A stretch of 12,124 bases of DNA from Pseudomonadota bacterium (GTDB lineage Bacteria; Pseudomonadota; Alphaproteobacteria; Sphingomonadales; Sphingomonadaceae): contig JAEXLC010000132.1 in NCBI GenBank assembly GCA_023445495.1, positions 1 through 12,124 of the forward strand, given 5' to 3'. A program made the position numbers and the translations under genes. Each line of letters opens with the position of its first letter. Within the stretch, counting starts at the first letter, position 1. Below the pieces are notes generated by a model that was not told where the DNA came from, did not search any database, and saw nothing but the letters and a program-made list of their open reading frames with translations. Below, piece by piece: positions 6,462 to 12,124 of this stretch.

Positions 6462-6640
6462 GTGCGAGGAACCTTTCGTGATAACCGGCCCCGACGGGCT
6501 CGGCGTCCACCCCGGCGAATGCGAGGCAGGCAGATCGGGGCGACTTCTCTTTGCTTCTCCGGGCGGAGGTGAGTCTTCCTCCGTCGCGCCCCATTTAACA
6601 CGCTTGCAATAAAATTACCAGCCAAACGTCACCGTTTGTC
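6462..6640 (-). promoter_or_regulatory. carD leader and probable promoter region
   Basis: An AT-richer stretch at about 6590-6625 interrupts GC-rich DNA and probably holds the carD promoter. The only candidate elements (TTGGCT, then TGTTAA about 19 bp on) are weak. A start there would give a leader of over 100 nt containing a small perfect hairpin, CGGAGG (6564-6569) with CCTCCG (6578-6583). No riboswitch class is recognisable. Confidence 0.3.
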
Positions 6641-6673
6641 TGCGCAAAAATGCGATTTCTCGCAGATTTCCGG

Positions 6674-6701
6674 CGATTTGGCGGCCGGGACCGCCAAATC
6701 G
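6674..6701 (-). terminator. 11-bp perfect hairpin after fdxA, probable terminator
   Basis: CGATTTGGCGG (6674-6684) and CCGCCAAATCG (6691-6701) pair perfectly around a 6-nt loop, starting 8 nt after the fdxA stop. There is no T-run on the minus-strand exit side, so it may end transcription inefficiently or instead protect the fdxA mRNA 3' end from exonucleases. Confidence 0.55.
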
Positions 6702-6708
6702 GGTAAGC

Positions 6709-7047
6709 CTAGCTGCCCGAACCGGGCTCGGCCGAGAAGAACTGCTCGAACTTGTCCGGCACGTCCTTCATCGCATCGGCATCGGCGGGCACATCGCCCT
6801 TCTGCGTGATGTTCGGCCAGGATTCCGAGTAGGTGCGATTGAGCTCCAGCCACTTCTCGAGACCGTTCTCGGTGTCGGGCAGGATCGCCTCGGCCGGACA
6901 TTCCGGCTCGCAGACGCCGCAATCGATGCACTCGTTCGGATTGATGACGAGCATGTTCTCGCCCTCATAGAAGCAGTCGACCGGACACACCTCGACACAA
7001 TCCATGTACTTGCACCGGATGCAATTGTCGGTGACGACATAGGTCAT
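6709..7047 (-). CDS. fdxA: 7Fe ferredoxin FdxA ([3Fe-4S][4Fe-4S])
   Basis: Soluble electron carrier of 112 aa. Nine cysteines (C9, C12, C17, C21, C25, C40, C43, C46, C50) match, with an offset of one, the pattern of the Azotobacter vinelandii FdI class. There the equivalents of C9, C17 and C50 hold the 3Fe cluster, those of C21, C40, C43 and C46 hold the 4Fe cluster, and C12 and C25 are free. The acidic C-terminal extension (about 60-112) is normal for the type. The start at 7047 is supported by AAGGGG about 8 nt upstream and by the family N-terminus MTYVVTDNC; an in-frame ATG at 7110 would add an unrelated peptide. It begins 59 bp after the S4 gene and probably has its own promoter. The redox partner is not identifiable here. 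Confidence 0.95.
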   Translation of the reverse strand: MTYVVTDNCIRCKYMDCVEVCPVDCFYEGENMLVINPNECIDCGVCEPECPAEAILPDTENGLEKWLELNRTYSESWPNITQKGDVPADADAMKDVPDKFEQFFSAEPGSGS

Positions 7048-7081
7048 GGAAACGGCCCCTTGGAACGGAAAACTGCCGGTC

Positions 7082-7110
7082 CTGCTATGCCTGTGGTTTC
7101 GCTGCGTCAA
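7082..7110 (-). promoter_or_regulatory. Candidate fdxA promoter
   Basis: On the minus strand TTGACG (7110-7105) is followed after 17 bp by TAGCAG (7087-7082). The -35 is good and the -10 is poor. The -35 overlaps the stop codon of the S4 gene, and transcription would begin about 28 nt before the fdxA ATG. Confidence 0.35.
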
Positions 7111-7409
7111 TCATATGGCGCTTCCTGCGAGACGTTCGCAGCGACGCTGAGCTCCTGATAGCAGGCACGTCCCTCGGCCGGCGGCCCGCGCCGGGAGGGC
7201 AGCTGCTCCACCCGCACCACGCGCACCTTGCCATAGAGCGGGAAGGCGATGACGCAGCCGACACGGACACCGGCGGAGCTGCGCTCGATACGGCGGCCGT
7301 CGATGCGCAGCGTGCCCTTTTCGGCGATCGCCTGCGCCGCCGAGCGGGTGCCGGCGAGGCGCGCCCACCACAGGAAGCGATCGATCCGCATCGTCCCGGC
7401 ATCAGCCAT
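7107..7409 (-). CDS. S4 domain RNA-binding protein, Hsp15-like (100 aa)
   Basis: A small basic RNA-binding protein. Residues about 7-55 (MRIDRFLWWARLAGTRSAAQAIAEKGTLRIDGRRI) are a typical S4 domain of the Hsp15/HslR type; in E. coli this protein binds stalled 50S subunits carrying peptidyl-tRNA. A beta segment and a basic/polar tail follow. The start at 7409 overlaps the last 8 nt of the helicase gene (ATGGCTGA contains both the ATG and the helicase TGA), which indicates translational coupling. ATG at 7391 is an alternative closer to the usual family N-terminus. I leave out a gene symbol because direct orthology to hslR is not provable by eye. Helicase, S4 protein, fdxA and carD are, to my knowledge, neighbours in many alphaproteobacteria. 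Confidence 0.85.
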   Translation of the reverse strand: MADAGTMRIDRFLWWARLAGTRSAAQAIAEKGTLRIDGRRIERSSAGVRVGCVIAFPLYGKVRVVRVEQLPSRRGPPAEGRACYQELSVAANVSQEAPYD

Positions 7410-9879
7410 GCTTGAGCTCCGCCAGCACCGCAAAGGCATTGTCGCGCGGCGGCGCCTTGGGCTTGGGCGGCGCGACCAGCCCCTGCCAGATCCAGCGCTG
7501 CGCCTCGCCTTCCGCGCCCCGCGCGGTGCGGAAGCCGAGCTGCGCCATCAGCCGCGCCAGCGTTTCCGGCGTAAGCCCCATCGAGGTGGCGAGGGCGGGA
7601 TCGGGCGCAAAGGGCTTGCGGCCCTTCCGGCTGTCATGCGCGGCACGGGCGATGCGCTCGACCAGGTCGACGCGGACCGCCTGGGCGCCGAGCGGGCGAT
7701 AGCCATGGGACAGATCCGCGCCCGGCGCGCTGCGCGGCAATACCGTGGCACCGTCGCGCGGGGCATCGGCAAGACCCATCAGCTCGCGGCGCCAGGCCGC
7801 GGCGGCGGGCTTGAGCAGCGCAGGCGCGAAGATGTCGAGCGTGCCGATGGTGAAGCCGATCTTGCGCAGCCGCTGGCGCGCTGGCGGATCGAGCGCCTCG
7901 ACCAGGGTGGCGGCGGCCCGGCGCGGGAGCAGGCCGCCGGCCTCCAGCAGTGCATTGGCAAGGGCGCGGAGCGGCGATCCTGCATGCGGATCGCGCGTCG
8001 CCTCGTCGAGCTTGCCGAGCACGGCCAGCCGCTTGCCGATCTGATCGGCGAACCAGCGCTCGAGCCGCGCCTGCACCGCGGCCTTGACCTGGGGCTCCAG
8101 CACATCGAGCGACCGGTCGAGCCGAAGGCGCGGGCGGGCGATATTGGCGCCCGGCTCCAGCGCAGCAACGCCGACACCGCTCCAGCTCAGCACCGCGCCG
8201 GTGAGCGTGACGTCCGCATCGGGCGCCTCGATCAGTGCCTGGCCGCGCCGGCGATATTCCTTGCCCAGCCGCTTCTCCGCCGCCGCGAGCAGCATCCGCT
8301 TGTCCCCCGCGCGCGCTTCGGGCGCGACGGTGAAGCGGAAGCCGGTGAGCGTGCCGAGCGCATGTTCCTCGACGCTCACTTCGCCCTCGGGCCCGATCGT
8401 CACCGGCAGGTTCGAGGCGTCGGCGCCGATCTGGCGGAGCAGCACGGTGGTGCGCTTGTCGACGAAGCGCTGGGTGAGGCTGGCATGGAGCGCGTCGGAA
8501 AGCTTCTCCTCCACCGCGCGGGTGCGCTCGGCCCAGTGGATCGGGTCCTCCAGCCAGTCGGCGCGGTGGGCGATATAGGCCCAGCTGCGCGCCGCGGCGA
8601 TGCGCCCGGCGAGCGTCTCGACATCGCCGCCCATATTGTCGAGCCGCTGGATCTCGTCGGCGAACCATTGGTGCGGGACATGGCCGCGCCCTTCGGACAG
8701 ATGGCCGAACAGCCGACCGACGAAGCGGCTGTGGGGCTCGGCGCCGAGCTTGCGGAAATCGGGCAGGCCGCACGCGGCCCAGAGCCGCCTGACCATCGCC
8801 GGCGAACGCACCCGCTGGCGCACCCAATCCTCTTCGGACAGCCGCTTGAGTACTGCGAGGTCCACTGCCTCAGGGGCGGCGCGCAACACCTCGTTATGCG
8901 GCTTGGCCTCCAGGCTGGCGATCAGCGCCTCGACGCTGGCGAAATCGGGCTCGCCCTGGCGCCAGAACAGCTTTTCGAGCGGCGGCACCCGGTGCGCTTC
9001 GATCGCCAGCACCTCCTCGGGCGTGAAGGCATTGGGGCCGTCCTCGTGCAGCGCGCCGAAAGTACCGTCGCGCTGGTGGCGCCCGGCGCGGCCGGCGATC
9101 TGCGCCATCTCGGCCACGGTCAGCCGGCGCTGGCGGCGACCGTCGAACTTGGTGAGCGAGGCGAAGGCGACATGGTGGACATCCATGTTGAGCCCCATGC
9201 CGATCGCATCGGTGGCGACGAGATAATCGACCTCGCCCGCCTGGAACATTGCGACCTGTGCGTTGCGGGTCCGGGGGGACAGCGCGCCCATCACCACCGC
9301 CGCGCCGCCGCGCAATCTTCGAAGCGCCTCGGCCACCGCATAGACTTCCTCGGCACTGAACGCGACGATCGCGCTGCGCCGGGGCAGGCGGGAGAGCTTC
9401 TTGGCGCCGGCATAGCTGAGCGTCGAGAAGCGCGGCCGGCCGATCACCTCGGCATCGGGCACCAGCGCCTTCAACATCGGCTTCAGGCTGTCCGACCCGA
9501 GGATCATGGTTTCCGCGAAGCCGCGCGCGCGCAGCAGCCGATCGGTGAAGACATGGCCGCGCTCGGGGTCCGCGCCGAGCTGCGCCTCGTCCAGCCCGAC
9601 AAACGCCACCTCGCGCTCCAGCGGCATCGATTCGGCGGTGCATAGGAACCATCGCGCCTTGGGCGGGCAGATCTTCTCCTCGCCGGTGATGAGCGCGACC
9701 TCGGCGTCGCTGCCCTTCATTTTCACAACGCGATCATAGACTTCGCGGGCGAGCAGCCGCAGCGGGAAGCCGATCATGCCACTGGCATGACCCGCCATCC
9801 GCTCGACTGCGAGATGCGTCTTGCCGGTGTTGGTGGGGCCCAGCACGGCAGTGATCGGAGAACGCGCGAAACGACTCAT
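7402..9879 (-). CDS. SUV3-like DExH-box RNA helicase (825 aa)
   Basis: ATP-dependent superfamily 2 helicase related to the mitochondrial RNA helicase SUV3. Walker A is GPTNTGKT (14-21), motif II is DEAQ (97-100), motif V is ATDAIGMGLN (about 223-232) and motif VI is QIAGRAGR (about 260-267). PLRLLAREVYDRV (39-51) and GEEKI are hallmarks of the SUV3 group. The long remainder (about 300-825) is the helical SUV3-type C-terminal half plus an alphaproteobacterial extension. The final residues (RDNAFAVLAELKHG) are polar. The start at 9879 is supported by GGGAG upstream; a longer frame from 9960 adds a non-conserved leader. The stop overlaps the S4 gene start by 8 bp. In mitochondria SUV3 works with a 3'-5' exonuclease in RNA decay; the bacterial role is less certain. 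Nothing suggests inactivation. Confidence 0.92.
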   Translation of the reverse strand: MSRFARSPITAVLGPTNTGKTHLAVERMAGHASGMIGFPLRLLAREVYDRVVKMKGSDAEVALITGEEKICPPKARWFLCTAESMPLEREVAFVGLDEAQLGADPERGHVFTDRLLRARGFAETMILGSDSLKPMLKALVPDAEVIGRPRFSTLSYAGAKKLSRLPRRSAIVAFSAEEVYAVAEALRRLRGGAAVVMGALSPRTRNAQVAMFQAGEVDYLVATDAIGMGLNMDVHHVAFASLTKFDGRRQRRLTVAEMAQIAGRAGRHQRDGTFGALHEDGPNAFTPEEVLAIEAHRVPPLEKLFWRQGEPDFASVEALIASLEAKPHNEVLRAAPEAVDLAVLKRLSEEDWVRQRVRSPAMVRRLWAACGLPDFRKLGAEPHSRFVGRLFGHLSEGRGHVPHQWFADEIQRLDNMGGDVETLAGRIAAARSWAYIAHRADWLEDPIHWAERTRAVEEKLSDALHASLTQRFVDKRTTVLLRQIGADASNLPVTIGPEGEVSVEEHALGTLTGFRFTVAPEARAGDKRMLLAAAEKRLGKEYRRRGQALIEAPDADVTLTGAVLSWSGVGVAALEPGANIARPRLRLDRSLDVLEPQVKAAVQARLERWFADQIGKRLAVLGKLDEATRDPHAGSPLRALANALLEAGGLLPRRAAATLVEALDPPARQRLRKIGFTIGTLDIFAPALLKPAAAAWRRELMGLADAPRDGATVLPRSAPGADLSHGYRPLGAQAVRVDLVERIARAAHDSRKGRKPFAPDPALATSMGLTPETLARLMAQLGFRTARGAEGEAQRWIWQGLVAPPKPKAPPRDNAFAVLAELKHG

Positions 9880-9941
9880 TGCGGCTCCCAAGATCGTTCC
9901 GAGTCGTCCCTTAAGCAACTCCCCCGAGTTTGCGAATCGCC

Positions 9942-9949
9942 TTAACCAT
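9942..9949 (+). promoter_or_regulatory. TTAACCAT, CtrA half-site-like octamer
   Basis: TTAACCAT matches the half-site described for CtrA-type cell-cycle regulation in Caulobacter. It lies 63 bp upstream of the helicase start and 184 bp upstream of the M23 start. GANTC sites at 9873-9877, 9901-9905 and 9934-9938 are close by. An octamer alone is weak evidence. Confidence 0.3.
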
Positions 9950-9965
9950 GTTGGAAACACTAGCG

Positions 9966-9971
9966 ATTATA
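9966..9971 (-). promoter_or_regulatory. TATAAT -10 hexamer, possible helicase promoter
   Basis: A perfect TATAAT is read on the minus strand, 87 bp upstream of the helicase ATG. No recognisable -35 lies 16-18 bp before it, so it may depend on an activator or be incidental. Confidence 0.28.
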
Positions 9972-10037
9972 GTGAATGCCTCGCTTCATCCGCGCGGCGC
10001 CACAGCTCGCCGCACGATGCGGCCCCCAACAGGGTAC

Positions 10038-10052
10038 TTAATTTGACTTTAA
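10038..10052 (+). promoter_or_regulatory. Full CtrA-type box (TTAA-N7-TTAA) over a -35-like hexamer
   Basis: TTAA (10038-10041), seven bases, then TTAA (10049-10052) is the exact full-site pattern of the alphaproteobacterial cell-cycle regulator CtrA. The site overlaps TTGACT (10043-10048), a good -35, in the arrangement seen at CtrA-activated promoters. No strong -10 follows at the usual distance, as is common where an activator is needed. It sits about 80 bp upstream of the M23 start. The same bases form a wider inverted repeat, ACTTAA-N7-TTAAGT. Confidence 0.5.
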
Positions 10053-10132
10053 GTCCTGCCTTGCACACTGATTTCGTCGGTAGCCGGGGGTTTACGGCAC
10101 GACATCGACGACCTTTTGGGGGGCGTTACGCC

Positions 10133-11608
10133 TTGTACCTGCGTAGTGACCATGGAGAGGGCCTGACCGGCGGCGGCGCATCCGCGCTTGCCAAGGTGCC
10201 CGCACGTGGCTTCGCCGCACGGCTGAGCGAACGCCTCGCCGACTTCGAATTCGCCCCGGATCTCGGCTCGCGCATCGGCTCGCTGACCTGGTATCGCGGC
10301 GCCGTCACCTGCGTCGCCCTGATCACCGCGACGCTGCTGCTCGCACCCGGTTTCGAGAATCCGATCTACGGCTCGGTCCCTGCCCCGGTCTCGGGTGCCG
10401 AATTCGAGGCGACCCAGGCCCAGGCGATCAAGCCGCTCGGCATGGGATCGACCACCGGCGTGCACATGGCGGCGACCGGCCTGGTCGCGCCGCTGACCGA
10501 CACGCCCGAGCGCCCGATCATCGAGCTCGACACCAAATATACCGGCTCGCTGCTCGGTTCGCTGCTCCGTTCCGGCGTGGGCAAGACCGACGCCAATGCC
10601 GTCGATCAGCTCGTCACCAAGGCGGTGGCCAGCGGCGACCTGCAGCCCGGCACGATGCTCGGTCTGACGCTGGGCCGCCGCGTCGACAAGACGCAGCCGC
10701 GCCCGCTCGAGAAGCTGGCGATGCGCGCGCGCTTCGACTTGGCGCTCGAAGTCAGCCGCAATGGCGGCGCGCTCAGCCTCAAGCAGATCCCGATTGCGAT
10801 CGACCGCACCCCGCTGCGTATCCAGGGCACGATCGGCTCGTCGCTCTATCGCTCGGCCCGTGCCGCCGGCGCGCCGGCCAAGGCCGTCGAGAGCTATATC
10901 AAGACGCTGGCGACGCGCACCGCGGTGTCGCGCCTCGGCTCGGACTGCAGGTTCGACATCATCGTCGGCCAGGCGCGCGCAGCGACCGGCGAGGTCCAGC
11001 TCGGCAGCCTGATGTACGCCGGCGTCACCGGCTGCTCGAACAAGGTGCAGCTCGCCCCGTTCGAGCAGGGCGGCAAGACCAGCTGGTTCGACGGCGCCGG
11101 CAAGGGCAACAGCACCGGCGCGATGGCGATGCCGGCGAACGGCCGCTTCTCCTCGGGCTTCGGCATGCGCCGCCACCCGATCCTGGGCTATACCCGCATG
11201 CACAAGGGCGTCGACATCGCCGCCCCCTGGGGCTCGCCGGTGTTCGCCGCCAGCGACGGCGTCGTCCAGATCGCCGGGCGCAGCAGCGGCTATGGCAATT
11301 TCATCAAGGTCAGCCACGGCAATGGCTATGGCACCGGCTATGGCCATCTGAGCCGCATCTATGTCCGCCCCGGCGAGCGCGTGCGCCGCGGCCAGCGGAT
11401 CGGCGCGGTGGGCAATACCGGCCTGTCGACCGGCCCGCACCTCCATTACGAGCTCTACAAGAACGGTGTGGCGGTGAACCCGCGCTCGGTGTCGTTCAAT
11501 TCGACCCAGCAACTCACCGGCGGCGACCTTGGCGCGTTCCAGGCGCAGCTCGGCCGCCTGCTCGCGGTGCCCGTCGGGCACGGCGCGGTGAAGGACGCCG
11601 AAGACTGA
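10133..11608 (+). CDS. Membrane-anchored M23 family metallopeptidase (peptidoglycan endopeptidase), TTG start
   Basis: A LytM/M23 zinc peptidase that cuts peptide cross-links in the cell wall, about 491 aa. A cytosolic N-terminus (about 1-55) leads to a single membrane helix (about 56-72), placing the rest in the periplasm. The middle region (about 85-330) holds GLTLGRRVDKTQPRPLEKLAMRARFDL, a domain often found before M23 domains, and two cysteines in DCRFD and TGCSN that could form a disulfide. The catalytic domain (about 330-465) has GRFSSGFGMRRHP, H357-KGV-D361, GYGHLS and H436-L-H438-YE, so all zinc ligands are present and it should be active. No ATG lies near the expected N-terminus. TTG at 10133 follows a run of six G and gives the expected YLRSDHGEGLTGG opening. 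A CtrA-type box lies upstream. Confidence 0.88.
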   Translation: MYLRSDHGEGLTGGGASALAKVPARGFAARLSERLADFEFAPDLGSRIGSLTWYRGAVTCVALITATLLLAPGFENPIYGSVPAPVSGAEFEATQAQAIKPLGMGSTTGVHMAATGLVAPLTDTPERPIIELDTKYTGSLLGSLLRSGVGKTDANAVDQLVTKAVASGDLQPGTMLGLTLGRRVDKTQPRPLEKLAMRARFDLALEVSRNGGALSLKQIPIAIDRTPLRIQGTIGSSLYRSARAAGAPAKAVESYIKTLATRTAVSRLGSDCRFDIIVGQARAATGEVQLGSLMYAGVTGCSNKVQLAPFEQGGKTSWFDGAGKGNSTGAMAMPANGRFSSGFGMRRHPILGYTRMHKGVDIAAPWGSPVFAASDGVVQIAGRSSGYGNFIKVSHGNGYGTGYGHLSRIYVRPGERVRRGQRIGAVGNTGLSTGPHLHYELYKNGVAVNPRSVSFNSTQQLTGGDLGAFQAQLGRLLAVPVGHGAVKDAED

Positions 11609-11617
11609 TTTCCCGAT

Positions 11618-11650
11618 AATTCCTTCCCGAGCCTGTCTCGGGGAGGAATT
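11618..11650 (+). terminator. 14-bp hairpin after the M23 gene, probable terminator or mRNA-end stabiliser
   Basis: AATTCCT-T-CCCGAG (11618-11631) pairs with CTCGGG-G-AGGAATT (11637-11650), leaving one T-G wobble, around a 5-nt loop. It starts 9 nt after the M23 stop. No T-run follows directly; a run of seven C and then four T (from 11657) comes a few bases on. Confidence 0.6.
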
Positions 11651-11702
11651 GCGCCACCCCCCCTTTTGCACCGCAACGCAAACGCGGTATCGCTGGCGCG
11701 CA

Positions 11703-12124
<422 letters not shown>

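Noticed and set aside
7048..7110. A 21-residue N-terminal extension of FdxA
   Set aside because: The ferredoxin N-terminus MTYVVTDNC is strongly conserved, and the ribosome site precedes 7047.
7249..9645. A 798-codon plus-strand open frame
   Set aside because: It is the antisense of the helicase gene, whose motifs are unambiguous. The product is low-complexity Arg/Ala/Gly.
9880..9960. A 27-residue N-terminal extension of the helicase
   Set aside because: The ATG at 9879 has a good ribosome site and places Walker A at the usual distance from the N-terminus.
9821..10132. A 104-residue N-terminal extension of the M23 peptidase
   Set aside because: It overlaps the 5' end of the divergent helicase gene and covers the promoter region. 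The extension has no family resemblance.
10049..11671. A 540-codon minus-strand open frame
   Set aside because: It is antisense to the M23 peptidase; composition is Arg/Ala/Gly with no recognisable domain.

Overview
The window is GC-rich, densely coded, chromosomal-looking DNA. The gene set suggests an alphaproteobacterium of the sphingomonad group (Sphingomonas or a close relative). The pointers are a linked SUV3-like helicase, S4/Hsp15-like protein, 7Fe ferredoxin (fdxA) and CarD block, a sphingomonad-style M23 peptidase, tandem DUF2807 proteins, a PdeM phosphoesterase, and candidate cell-cycle sites (TTAA-N7-TTAA and GANTC). The genus is inferred from protein character, not from a marker gene. 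I see no tRNA, rRNA, CRISPR array, insertion sequence or phage gene.

Layout. Bases 1-1064 (-) encode a secreted sialidase-fold protein cut by the left edge. Divergent from it are an unrecognised membrane-anchored Pro/Ala-rich protein (1222-1662, +), an M20 family dipeptidase (1703-3100, +), a small lipoprotein (3142-3588, +) and PdeM (3620-4282, +). A compact 105-bp palindromic element (4280-4384) separates PdeM from a convergent run. That run holds two exported DUF2807 paralogues (5086-4382 and 5813-5124, -), with a probable promoter/operator at 5836-5871 and a terminator for the next gene at 5877-5901. Further right on the minus strand lie carD (6461-5928), fdxA (7047-6709), an S4-domain RNA-binding protein (7409-7107) and an SUV3-like helicase (9879-7402). 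The helicase and S4 genes overlap by 8 bp. Reading right from the divergent region 9880-10132 is a membrane-anchored M23 peptidoglycan hydrolase (10133-11608, probable TTG start). It is followed by a long hairpin and the start of a TauE/SafE (TSUP) permease cut by the right edge.

How the genes may work together. Helicase and S4 protein look like a translationally coupled RNA-handling pair. fdxA and carD lie downstream on the same strand but appear to have their own signals. The two DUF2807 proteins form an envelope operon of unknown role, apparently controlled by an operator laid over its promoter. The region upstream of the M23 gene carries a full CtrA-type box over a -35-like hexamer, which would fit cell-cycle control of a cell-wall hydrolase.

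Most of the window is ordinary housekeeping content. The least ordinary parts are non-coding: the 105-bp element whose ends supply both convergent stop codons, the 8+6+8 operator, the CtrA/GANTC cluster, and a hairpin pressed against a start codon that lacks a Shine-Dalgarno sequence. I found no evidence of a clearly new defence or mobile system.
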